Assembly (NCBI GenBank): GCA_004431415.1
Contig: QPMI01000470.1
Coordinates: 248,001 to 312,000, forward strand
DNA from: Cyanophora paradoxa
Taxonomy: Eukaryota > Glaucocystophyceae > Cyanophorales > Cyanophoraceae
Length of the DNA stretch: 64,000 nucleotides
Direction of reading: 5' to 3'
Part shown: in pieces, positions 53,297-61,806 of the stretch
Layout of the letters: every line of letters starts with the position of its first letter
Numbering within the stretch: position 1 is the stretch's first letter
Program-made: the position numbers and the translations under genes
The notes under the pieces: model-generated
Told to the model about the DNA's origin: nothing
What the model saw: only the letters and a program-made list of their open reading frames with translations
Databases searched by the model: none

Positions 53297-54385
53297 CTAC
53301 GCGCAAGGTTTGCGCACGCGGCCGAGGCCGCGCAGGCCGGCTGCTTTCGCGCAGCTGCCGGCGCGCGCGCGATCGATGTCCGCGAGGCGCCGCGCAAGGG
53401 TGTCGAGCTCGGCATTGTCTCCCGGCTTTGCGAGCGCCGAGTAGAGCATGTGGGCCGTGGGCTGGCCAGCGCTCACAAACTGGAGGCCTTGGTAGGCCAT
53501 CCAGTCTTCCATCGTCACGCAGGCCCAGTCGGGGCAGTCGGCGGCGGCCTGGTTCAGCGTGCGCACGTCGAACCAGGGGCCCGCCGCGGTGCGGGTGGTG
53601 CGGCTCCGCCCGAGGTCAAAGGCGCACGCGATCCCGGCAAGCGCGGCGCAGTCCTTGCGCGCAGCGTTGGTGCTCTCGATGGCCCGGTTCAGGTTCACCG
53701 CCGCCTCGAACTCGGCGCTCCTGCCGGGGCGGCCGCCGCGGCCGGCGCCGTGCGCAAGGGCCGCGAGCTTGAAAGTGGTGCGATCGAACCGGACGATGTG
53801 CATGAACGAGGAGACGGGCACCGTCGTCGCCCCGGGAGGGAGCTGACCGCGGCTCCGGTTGCACTCCTCTGTGACGTCGACGAACCACGCGGGCGCCGCC
53901 CGCGCCGCGGCGTCGAGGGCGCGGTAGGCCTCGCCCTTGGCGGCGCCGAGGCGCACGGCGGCCCGCTGGACGCTCCTGTTCGCGAGGATAAAGGCCTTCA
54001 TCTTCTTCTCCCCCGCGTCCACCTCGCCGTCGCGCGCGGCCTCCTCGGCCTCCTCCAGGGCGTCGCGCACCGCGCGCGCCTCGGTCGCGCAGGGGCGCGC
54101 AGCGGGGCCCGAGAGCGCCTCCAGACCGTCGGCGGCGGTGCGCGCGCGGGCGGCGCACTCGTCGCCAAAGAGGCCGCCTGAGCGCTCGCGGAGGCTGCTG
54201 CAGGTCCAGCGGATGGCGAGGATGTCGGGGGCGCAGAGGGAGCCGACCTCGACGACGTGGCGGAGGAGCTCGTCGGGGAGGTGGAAGAGGGTGAGGCTGC
54301 TGGGGCGGGGCCCGGTCGCGCGCGACGCAGGCGCGACGGCGGCCTTGGGGAGCGTCGCGAGGAGGTCGGCGGTCGCGAGGGCCAT
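53297..54385 (-). CDS. F-box-like protein, intronless
   Basis: 362 residues from the ATG at 54385 (MALATADLLATLPKAAV). SSLTLFHLPDELLRHVVEVG followed by LCAPDILAIRWTCSSLRER is a good F-box-like segment (LPDELL..V......D....R.TC..LRE). The remaining 290 residues are helical then mixed (EEAEEAARDGEVDAGEKKMK; TTVPVSSFMHIVRFDRTTFK; CPDWACVTMEDWMAYQGLQF) and match no repeat family I know. As an F-box protein it would present a target to a cullin ubiquitin ligase (family knowledge; not shown here). TATA-like CATAAAAG at 54481-54474 and ACACATTCCTTG follow the shared promoter pattern. Start chosen as the first ATG after these. Confidence 0.68.
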   Translation of the reverse strand: MALATADLLATLPKAAVAPASRATGPRPSSLTLFHLPDELLRHVVEVGSLCAPDILAIRWTCSSLRERSGGLFGDECAARARTAADGLEALSGPAARPCATEARAVRDALEEAEEAARDGEVDAGEKKMKAFILANRSVQRAAVRLGAAKGEAYRALDAAARAAPAWFVDVTEECNRSRGQLPPGATTVPVSSFMHIVRFDRTTFKLAALAHGAGRGGRPGRSAEFEAAVNLNRAIESTNAARKDCAALAGIACAFDLGRSRTTRTAAGPWFDVRTLNQAAADCPDWACVTMEDWMAYQGLQFVSAGQPTAHMLYSALAKPGDNAELDTLARRLADIDRARAGSCAKAAGLRGLGRVRKPCA

Positions 54386-54473
54386 GGTTCCAAGGCGGAG
54401 GCAAAGGGCGGGCGGGGCTGCGCAGAAACGTTTCGACGACAAGGAATGTGTGCCTCGCTCGGGCGCGGGGCGG

Positions 54474-54481
54474 CTTTTATG
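54474..54481 (-). promoter_or_regulatory. TATA box of the 54385 F-box-like gene
   Basis: CATAAAAG on the minus strand, then GCCGCCCCGCGCC and ACACATTCCTTG about 30 bp on, the same arrangement as in the plus-strand cassettes. A weak upstream match (acgcgaatcgcc) replaces the shared element. Confidence 0.6.
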
Positions 54482-54840
54482 GGTGCGTGGGAGGCTACAT
54501 TGCAACGGGCAGAAGCCAAGGCGATTCGCGTTCAGGGCATACCCCTTTAGCTAGGAGGCGCAGGGGGTAGGGAGGGGTTGCGGGCGGTGGGCGAGGGCCA
54601 ACGGCGCCGTCTCCAAGCCTCCCGCGAGCGCGGTGCACGTCGCTCGCGCGCGCGTTCGGGTTAGAAAACGCGTGCACGAAGCGAACTAGCGACGTTTGCA
54701 CTTTGCGATACAGGGTCAAAGCTGAAGGTCGTCGCCCCTGCAGCGTACACGCGTTGGCGCCGCCGCCAGTCGCATTTCACTCGGATTCGGCCGACTGATG
54801 AGTCAGGGATACTTGAACGCTCGTCTCGGCCCAACGATAG

Positions 54841-54925
54841 ATTCGCACGAATCCAACCGCGCTACGCGGTCTCTCCCGCGCCTATAAAAAGGCGGCCCAG
54901 CCGCGCCCCTCCTCATTCTTTGCAT
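54841..54925 (+). promoter_or_regulatory. Shared-type promoter of family A copy 3
   Basis: ATTCGCACGAATCC at 54841-54854, TATAAAAAGG at 54883-54892 and CATTCTTTG about 31 bp after the TATA start. Differs from 52179-52260 at only a few bases. Confidence 0.82.
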
Positions 54926-54935
54926 CGCAGAAATT

Positions 54936-55208
54936 ATGGAGCCGACCGCCGCCGCCGCCATCACCGCCGCCCCCGCCGCCCGCCCGGAGGCCCAGCCGGG
55001 CGCGACGGCCCCGGGGACGGCGTCGCGCCCCGCGGTCTGGACCGCCGACCGCGTCGCGCTGCTCGTCGCGACCGCCGGCCTCCCCGCCGAGCCCGAGCTC
55101 GACGCCCTCATCCTCGACGCGCTGACGGGGTTCGATTACGAGGAGGAGTGCGCGCGGGCCGGCCTCTCCCTCCCCCTCTCCCCGCTCAGCGTCGCCGATG
55201 AGCGCTAG
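54936..55208 (+). CDS. Small intronless protein, family A copy 3
   Basis: Encodes exactly the same 90 residues as 52274-52546. The flanks are also duplicated: upstream to about 54807 and downstream to about 55345 (ctgaattcgaattcgagttc). Located back-to-back with the 54385 F-box-like gene, about 550 bp apart. Function unknown; the conserved acidic end (FDYEEECARAG) may be an interaction surface (inference). Confidence 0.75.
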   Translation: MEPTAAAAITAAPAARPEAQPGATAPGTASRPAVWTADRVALLVATAGLPAEPELDALILDALTGFDYEEECARAGLSLPLSPLSVADER

Positions 55209-55562
55209 AGAAATGCCGCTTCGACCATGCCCCCGTTGCCAGTATACGTGCTCGCAGCCCGTGGTGTGGGTATGTGTGTATGTGAGCTGTAAGCTGGTTT
55301 GTCATTGTATGCTGAATTCGAATTCGAGTTCAGATACTGCGATTCGAATGTCGTGAGAGTCGCCATCTGTCATTTTTTAATTGCAACTCGTGCACGCGCA
55401 CCGATCTAAAGCTAACTGTAGATCTTCCCCGAGATAATTGTATCTAATTATAAGTACTTCTATGATAAGCTTTGTAGCTCGTCTTTGATTTTGACTCAAA
55501 TGGTTTTATTCATGGTCATGAGTGATATCTCGAGCTCATAATCAGGATCGATCCGCGAATAC

Positions 55563-55808
55563 GTACCCGCCGCCTACGCCTCTGCTTGTCATCATTCCCT
55601 TTGCATTCCTCTCTTCATTCCATTTCTAAATGTATGAGAGAGTATGGAGCGTTCCGTGCGTTCCAGCGTTCCGGGCCCCTTGCCTCTCGGCGACCCAACG
55701 AGGAGCATGCACGGGGGCGCCGGCGGCGTCGAGTTTTGTTGCGGCTGCGCACGGCCGGGGGCAGAAGTAGGTCTGGAACGCTGGAATGCGGAACGCGGCC
55801 GGGGGTAC
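55563..55808 (+). repeat. Dispersed ~240-bp hairpin repeat, copy 6
   Basis: 246 bp, GTACCC to GGGTAC. Contains ttccatttctaaatgtatga, gagcgttccgtgcgttccag and the partner arm tctggaacgctggaatgcgg. It is close in sequence to copy 4 and ends 89 bp before the TATA box of the TFIIB-like gene. Confidence 0.76.
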
Positions 55809-55896
55809 AGGGCGAGAGAAGCTTAAGCCCAAGGCCTGCAGCTGCTTCCGAGAGGACCGGACGGGGCCGGCGCACTCAAGTTGCTGTTCGAGAACG

Positions 55897-55905
55897 CATA
55901 AATAC
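55897..55905 (+). promoter_or_regulatory. TATA-like box of the TFIIB-like gene
   Basis: CATAAATAC about 75-80 bases before the ATG at 55978. This TAAATA form is also seen before the H3, 57135, 59499 and GIY-YIG genes. Confidence 0.6.
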
Positions 55906-55977
55906 CACCGACTCGACCCCGAAAACAGCAGCAACCAGGACCGCCTCCGACGCCAAAACAACCAAGACGGGACGTCC

Positions 55978-56946
55978 ATGTGCAAGGACACGTTTGAAAT
56001 TGTGGAGAGCGACGAGGGACCCATCTGCACTCGGTGCGGCGTCTGCATCGACTCTCTCGACCACGAAGACCTCGCCCGCGCCTACGGCCACGCCCCTGAT
56101 GCAGAGGACGACGCGCTCGCAGAGATGATAACCGTGCACGTTGCCGCCCCGCCCAGCCCGCGCATCTGCAGCGGCACGCCTGCCTCGGCCTCCAGGCCTA
56201 GAACCGGGCCGGCGAATTTAAACGGATCGGATCCCGCGCACGAATCGGAAGCCGGGTGCGGCCTCTCGGAGCCCCACGGACAGGAGCTGCCCCAGTGGGG
56301 TTCGGACGAGGAGACGGAGACGACGGACGACGGCTCGCCGTCCCGGGACCCGGCCGCCCCGCGAGTGAAGCGCGGGACGTTCGACGTCGGTCCGGCGGTG
56401 GGGCGGGCGCTGCAGAGGGCCGCCGACGCCATGGACCTTCCCGAGGGGGTCGTGCGCCTGGCGCGCGAGGTGCTCGCGCCGCGCAAGCTCCGCTCGGGCC
56501 ACAACGCGGCGGTCGCGGCGGCGGCCGCGCTCTACTGGGCGGCCAACGCCATGCGGTGCCCCAGGACCGTCGCAGAGGCCACCGACTGGGCGCCCGGGCT
56601 CGTCAACCGCCGCAGCGCCTTTCTGCTCATGGTCCGCAAAATCGCCGGCTGGCACGGGGGCAGCGTCCGGTACGTGCCGAAGCCGCTGGACTACATCGAC
56701 CGGCTCGCCGCCCGCATCGGACTCTCGGGCAAGGAGCGCGAGGCGGCCCGCGAGCGCGCGAGGGCGCTCGCCGCGGCCGGCTCGGGCCGCTCGCCCGTCG
56801 TCCTCGCGGCGGCGGCCATCTGCGCCGCCACGGGCCTGCCCCACGACGCGGTGGCCGGCGCCGCGGGCATCACCGCCTGCGGGGTGCGCAAGGGGATGGC
56901 CGCCTTGCGCGCGCACCTGTCCAGTCCTCTTGTGGGCGCGAGCTAG
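55978..56946 (+). CDS. TFIIB-like transcription factor, intronless
   Basis: 322 residues from MCKDTFEIVESDEGPICTRCGVCID. The segment IVESDEGPICTRCGVCID matches the second half of a TFIIB zinc ribbon; the first Cys pair is reduced to one Cys, so the ribbon may be broken. Two cyclin-like repeats follow: GHNAAVAAAAALYWAANAMR with CPRTVAEATDWAPG and FLLMVRKI (first), and DYIDRLAARIGLSGKEREAA with SPVVLAAAAICAATG and GITACGVRKGMAALRAHL (second). This is the TFIIB/BRF layout: bridging promoter DNA, TBP and RNA polymerase. The 100-residue linker between ribbon and repeats is acidic and longer than usual. Large DNA viruses also encode TFIIB-like proteins. It could serve the TATA-containing cassettes next door (inference). 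Confidence 0.8.
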   Translation: MCKDTFEIVESDEGPICTRCGVCIDSLDHEDLARAYGHAPDAEDDALAEMITVHVAAPPSPRICSGTPASASRPRTGPANLNGSDPAHESEAGCGLSEPHGQELPQWGSDEETETTDDGSPSRDPAAPRVKRGTFDVGPAVGRALQRAADAMDLPEGVVRLAREVLAPRKLRSGHNAAVAAAAALYWAANAMRCPRTVAEATDWAPGLVNRRSAFLLMVRKIAGWHGGSVRYVPKPLDYIDRLAARIGLSGKEREAARERARALAAAGSGRSPVVLAAAAICAATGLPHDAVAGAAGITACGVRKGMAALRAHLSSPLVGAS

Positions 56947-57097
56947 AACGATTCCGAAGACTCGAATTTGCGCGTGAATTTCGCGTCTTTGAAATTTCGC
57001 AAGCCTAGGGCCTGGGTCCAGGCCGGGTACGATTATAGCGCCGTTGAGAGAGATCGCGAGCTCGAGGGAGATTCTGAGAGGCAGAGCCTGCAACGCG

Positions 57098-57104
57098 TAA
57101 ATAG
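57098..57104 (+). promoter_or_regulatory. TATA-like box of the 57135 gene
   Basis: TAAATAG about 35 bases before the ATG, within gcgtaaatagagcccg. Confidence 0.4.
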
Positions 57105-57134
57105 AGCCCGGGGGCCCCGCGCCGGCACGAGTAG

Positions 57135-59376
57135 ATGGCAGCGGGAGACGCGGATGACGTTCCTGCCCCTTCGGGCTCGGGCCCGGGCGGCGGCACCCCG
57201 GCCGCGGGCGCCGGCGCCGGCGCCGACCTGGCGTCGGCGGCGGCCCCTCCAGCTCCCGTCCCGCCGCCCGAGCCCGAGTCCCGCCCCGGCCGCGTCGCCC
57301 TGCCGGCCTACTTTTCCGAGTGGCGGCACGAGATGATCAACTTTCGCCACCAGTGCGCGCGCTGCGGCTGCCGGCAGCCCCTGCCGCCGCTGTTCCTCTA
57401 CCCCTGCACGGTGGCCGCGCTGCTCGAGCGGACGGGCGCCAAGACTGTGAGCGAGGCGATCGACGCGCACCCGCGGGCGGCCGCCAACGTCTTTCGCGGC
57501 GGGCGCATCGCCTGCACCCCGTGCGCCCTCTCGCTCGCCTCGGGCGGGGCCTTTCCACAGGCCTCGGCCCCGCGGGGCCCGAAGGCTTGAATCCCGACGG
57601 CGGGGCGTGCGGCGCGGCCGGCTGCGACCACGCCGCCCTCTCGCCCTGCAGCCGGCTCGACGCCTACGCCTCCTACCTGGGGTACATCGTCGAGGGAGGG
57701 GAACCGCGGGCGTGGACGGAGGGCGAGGCCTGCGGGCGCGCCCTCTTGGCGTCCGTGCACGAGGTCGGGGCGAGGCTGCGCCTCCCCGCTCCCGCCCCGC
57801 CGCCGGCCCCTCTGCCGCCTCTTCCGCCCCCCGACCCCCCCGCCGCGGCCGCCGGGGCCGCCGCCGGAGGAGAGCCGCAGACGGCCGCCGCCGCGGCGAG
57901 CTCGAGCTCGAGCGCTGCGGGAGGGGCGGCGCCCAAGGAGCCGCGATCGCCCGCGACCCGACGCAGGGGCGGCGGCGCGCGCGCTGGCGGCGGCTCGCGA
58001 TCGGGCGGCCCGTCTCGATCGGGAGGGGGAGCGTCGTCCTCGCGCGCGGCGGCCACGGGCAAGCGGGCGGCGCGGGACGGGGAGCCCTCCGACCGCGAGA
58101 GCTCGAAAGAAGAGGAGGAAGAGCGGGACGAGCTCGCAGAAGAGGACGAAGCTGCGGCGGCCGCGGCCGGCGGCGCAAAGGCCAAGGGGCGCCCCGGCGC
58201 CTCTGCACGACGGCCCCGGCCGGCGGCGAGGACGAGGAGGAGGAAGAGGCTCCGGAACAGTCCGACAAGGGCGCGGGGCCCAGCTCCAGGGCGAGGCGCA
58301 AGCGCTCCAAGTGGGCCGCAGCCGCAGACGACAGGCGCCCCTGGCGGAGCGACAAGCTCATCAAGGTGCGCCCAGCGAGATGGAGCTCAAATTAATTATA
58401 AGATTGAAAGCTGCGGCCCCCTTACCTCGCGCGCGCAGGTCCTGGTGGCGGCCTACGCCGTGCCGAGCGAAGAGGGAGACGAAGACGCCGAGGGGAGCTC
58501 CGGCGGCGGCGGCGGCGGCGGCGCGGCGGCGGCGGGCGGGGGCGAGGGCAGCGCCGCCGGCTCGGGCGCGGAAGAGGACGACGAGGACGAGTGGGAGGCG
58601 GCCCAGCGCGAGCGGTGGGCCAAGTCGTTCGAGCGCCTGGTGGAGGAGCTCGAGGGCGACGGGGACGGCGGGGGCAGCAAGGGCAAGCAGCCGGCCGAGG
58701 ACGACGGCATCGACCGGGACGGATTCGAGGCGATCGTCATGGGGCTAGAGGGGGGCATCTCCCCTGAGCTGGTCGGGCTGAGGCTGGACGCCAGCGCCGA
58801 GGCGCGGGCCGAGCTCCTGCGCTCCGCGACCGAGGCGGGCGTGGGGCGCCTGCGGGCCCTCTTGCTCATCGCCTGCGCCGTGCTGGGCATCTACGAGCGC
58901 TTTGCGGCGCGCTTCAGCCGGAGCCGCCGCTCGTGGGGATTCTTTCGCCAGGTGCACCAAATTTCGCGCCCTTTAATTTTGTACAACTTCAGAGAGGCGA
59001 CGCGCGGGCGCAGCTCAACGTCGACCCGCGCTACGACGACGCCCTGCGCTGCTGCGGCTTCCGCACCGACGAGCCGACCTTCAAGGCTCGCACCTACCTC
59101 GAGCTGCGCCACCTCGCCTCGACCGTCCGGCGCTTCCCCGGCCTCGCGCGCGTGGCCGGCGCGGCGCACGCGCAGGACTTCGTCAACTTTGTGCCGCTGC
59201 TGCTCCGCGCGGACGAGCGCGGGCTGGAGGAGGTCTGGCAGCGGCTGGAGGACGAGCTGCCCGAGGGGATGACGCTGCCGGACGACCTGCTGGCCGAGGC
59301 GGCCGACCGGGGCGACGGCGGGCCTGGCTCGGACGGAGGCGAGGGCGGCGCCGGCTCGGACGGGGAGGGCGCGTAG
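57135..59376 (+). CDS. Spliced acidic protein with cysteine pairs
   Basis: Unknown family. Exon 1 57135-57520 encodes a disordered start then YFSEWRHEMINFRHQCARCG and GGRIACTP, with CxxC pairs that could bind zinc. A GTGCGC donor at 57521 and CAG at 57649-57651 join it to PRLDAYASYLGYIVEGGEPR. The middle is Ser/Gly/Glu low complexity. Near 58200 the natural frame shifts by one without a visible intron (GRPGAS to TAPAGGEDEEEEEAPE). Introns 58366-58438 (73 bases) and 58952-58992 (41 bases) are clear and keep frame: SDKLIK to VLVAAYAVPSEE, and SWGFFRQ to RGDARAQLNVDPRYDD. The C-terminal part is globular (FERLVEELEGDG; DFVNFVPLLLRADERGLEEV). Stop at 59374-59376. Confidence 0.6.
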
Positions 59377-59436
59377 CGCCGCCCCGGCCCGCGGCCGCGG
59401 CCGGGGCGGGGCCGGGCCGGCCCCGGGCCGGATCCC

Positions 59437-59445
59437 GATAAATAC
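59437..59445 (+). promoter_or_regulatory. TATA-like box of the 59499 gene
   Basis: GATAAATAC 54-62 bases before the ATG. Confidence 0.55.
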
Positions 59446-59498
59446 GGGCGGGGATCCCCCGCGGAGCGGCACCGGAATCGAGAGCGGCCGACGTCACG

Positions 59499-59915
59499 AT
59501 GGGCCTGGAATCGATCGAGCTCGTCGACATCGCGATCTACCCCACCTCTGCGTTTCCGACGGCGAGGGAGGGCGTGCGCGTCAACACGTACCACGCGGTC
59601 AGGGACGCGCTGGACGTGAGCATGACGCCGCACGGGCTGCGCGCCTCGACCTGCGTGCGCGAGGACGCCATCCCGATCCTGCGCAAGCACGAGCGCAAGG
59701 GCTACGCGCGGCTCACGGCGTACGTCGAGGACGAGGGTGGCGTCGCCGTCACGCACATCGTACTCGCCCGCGACGAGCGCGAGGTCGCGCCGCCCAAGCC
59801 CCGCGCGGCCGCCGGCGGCGTCGCCGCCCCCGGCAAGAAGGCCGCCGGCCCCAAGATCAAGGCCGAGAAGCCCAAGCCCAAGGGGGAGGCGGGCGAGGAG
59901 GGCTCGGACGAGTGA
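59499..59915 (+). CDS. Small intronless protein with a basic tail
   Basis: 138 residues. MGLESIELVDIAIYPTSAFP, then VRVNTYHAVRDALDVSMTPH and IPILRKHERKGYARLTAYVE form a compact alpha/beta-looking domain of about 95 residues. The tail (KKAAGPKIKAEKPKPKGEAG) is rich in Lys, Pro and Ala like many DNA-binding tails. I recognise no family with confidence; the pattern somewhat resembles small DNA-binding domains of viral KilA/Bro type, but no signature is clear. Clean TATA-like box 55 bases upstream and no introns. Confidence 0.65.
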   Translation: MGLESIELVDIAIYPTSAFPTAREGVRVNTYHAVRDALDVSMTPHGLRASTCVREDAIPILRKHERKGYARLTAYVEDEGGVAVTHIVLARDEREVAPPKPRAAAGGVAAPGKKAAGPKIKAEKPKPKGEAGEEGSDE

Positions 59916-60506
59916 TCCTTTTGGAGTCTGTTAGCTACAGCTCGAACGCCCGTTGCAGATAGGACCCGCCGACTCGTTCTGCGCAAGAGTTTGCGTATTG
60001 CAGTGCCCTCTAGATCTGGTATTGAGAGCGCGGGCGCCGGCGGGCCGGGGCGGTGGGCTAGAGCGCGCGCCGATATCGCGATCGATCCGCCTGCGCTCAG
60101 CGGCTGGCAGCGGCGCCGCTCGCCGGCCGCTTCCTGCCGAATCCCCTCTATACCACCTTTTAGCTCTCGAAAGCGAGCCGTGCGCGGGCCCGAGGCGCCA
60201 GCCGGCGCCGCGGCGACGCGCGCGCGCGCGCGGCGCGTGCGTGCTCCCGGCGGGCCGTGCCGGGGACGTCTCGGTGCACCAAGAGTCGTTTCCAAACACA
60301 ATAGAGCAAATCGCGCCGAGCGAGCGCGTCGCCGCGCGTCGGTTGCGGGAATCCAGTCGTTGGCATGCCAACGACTGAAACGACCCCCCCTCCCGGGGGG
60401 GAGGAAAAGGGGGGGAGAAAGCGGGGGGTACACCCGCCGATGGGCGCCGTCCGCTCCGCCCCGGTCCCTCAGACGCCCGTGCGCTGGCGATCCCGGTGCT
60501 CGGCGG
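59916..60506. other. Spacer between convergent genes, holds palindrome copy 2
   Basis: About 590 bases. Apart from the palindrome at 60353 and a C/G-rich run after it, nothing is recognised. Confidence 0.4.
60353..60378. repeat. Palindrome, copy 2
   Basis: Same 24-bp perfect core as at 34545-34570 (half-site cagtcgttggca), plus one more shared base on the left. It lies in an intergenic region about 130 bp past the stop of the GIY-YIG gene. Confidence 0.8.
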
Positions 60507-61343
60507 CTAGGACGAGTCGCCCGCGTCGTCTGCCTCGCCCGCGCGGCCTGCGCCGCCGCCCTCTTCCTCCGCGTCCACCTGAATCGGTGCGCCCGCGTTC
60601 GAGTGCTCCCTGGCGAGCCGTCGCATGACTGCCAGCTTGCGCTTCGCCCCGCCGCCGCCGTCCTTGACGCCCCGCTCAAAGGCGCGGGACGCGGCGATGC
60701 CGGGAAAGCCGTGGGCGATGGCGTAGGCCTTCCACGGGCCCTTGTTCTTCGTGTACGAGAACTTGCTCCCGCGGTTGTGCTCCCGCAGCCTGCGATCCGC
60801 CTGCGATCAGCGCGGCGCCGGGCGCGCCCCGCGTGCGGCTGCGGGCTGGGCTCGCGCGCGGCGCGGCGCGCGGGGCGCCGGCGGCGGCGCTCGGCACGCT
60901 CGGCGCGCTCGGCGCGCGGCTCGGGCGGGGGGCGCTCACCGGCGGGCCATGTCCGAGGTGCTGCCGACGTAGCACACGTTGTCCGGGTTCGTGATGAGGT
61001 AGACGACGGGGCGCTTCGGGTGGCGCAGGTGCAGCGGCTTGGCCTTGCCGTCCGCCGTCTTGCTGCCGGCGTCCGCCTTGGGCTTGGCTCCCGCCGCCCT
61101 GACCTTGCCGCCCCCGCCGCCCCCGCCCCCGCCCCCGCCGCCCGCCGCCTCGCCCGCCGCCGGCGGCCCGGGCTGACCGGCTCCGTCCGCAGCGTCGTCG
61201 GTAGAGGCGCTCTGCGAGGCCGGCTCGGCGGCCGTGGTGCCATCGCCGTGGATCGACTCGCTCGGGGGCTCCTTCTCCATGGTCTCTTCGCCCCGCGCCG
61301 CCGGCGGGGGCCGCTCCGCTGCGAGCTCCACGGACCCGCCCAT
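60507..61343 (-). CDS. GIY-YIG nuclease-domain protein
   Basis: Two exons, 61343-60940 and 60789-60507, give 228 residues in frame; the intron starts GTGAGC. The N-terminal half is disordered with a poly-Gly run. The GIY-YIG domain begins PVVYLITNPDNVCYVGSTSD (the paired motifs appear as VYL and YVG), then crosses the intron to RRLREHNRGSKFSYTKNKGP with the catalytic Arg, and WKAYAIAHGFPG with a Glu in SRAFERGVK. This matches small single-domain nucleases of the UvrC/SLX1-like group. SLX1 would carry a RING/PHD domain after it; none is seen. Such nucleases act in repair, recombination or as mobile endonucleases. TATA-like CGTAAATAAG lies near 61408-61399. Confidence 0.85.
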
Positions 61344-61398
61344 CCCCCCTCTTGAGATCCCGCGAGGTCCGCTTGCCCCCGCCCCGCCCCCGCGCGGT

Positions 61399-61408
61399 CT
61401 TATTTACG
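61399..61408 (-). promoter_or_regulatory. TATA-like box of the GIY-YIG gene
   Basis: CGTAAATAAG on the minus strand, 56-65 bases before the ATG at 61343. Confidence 0.5.
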
Positions 61409-61806
61409 CGGACCCGCCCGGGCCCCCGCCGGCGCAGGGGTACCGCGTGCCCGCTGGCTCCCCTCTCTTCGTGCGCAGTACCCCCTCCTTCCCCGCTCGG
61501 CTTTCCCCCCCCCCTCTGATCCCGCCTCGCAGCGGGCGCGGCGCCGCGGGTCCCTCCCGGCGGGGCGGCCGCCGGGCCCGTGCCCCACGCAGGATCCCGG
61601 CGTGCTCGGCTCGGCGCGGGCGGCGTGCTGCGGGCGCGCTCGGTGCGTATTTTCGTTCATCTCGCTCGCTACCCGCCTGGCAGGGCCGCGCTCGTGACGG
61701 TGTGCGGCAGGGAGGCGGGGGCGGCGCGCCTCTCGCGCTTTGCGGGGGGCCCGCGGGGGCAGGACGATGGGTACCGGGCGGCTCGCGCCCGGCGGCGGCT
61801 TGGCGG

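Noticed and set aside
60353-60378. Palindrome as a transcription terminator hairpin
   Set aside because: No T run follows, the identical copy at 34545 is upstream of a gene start, and this is not a bacterial context.
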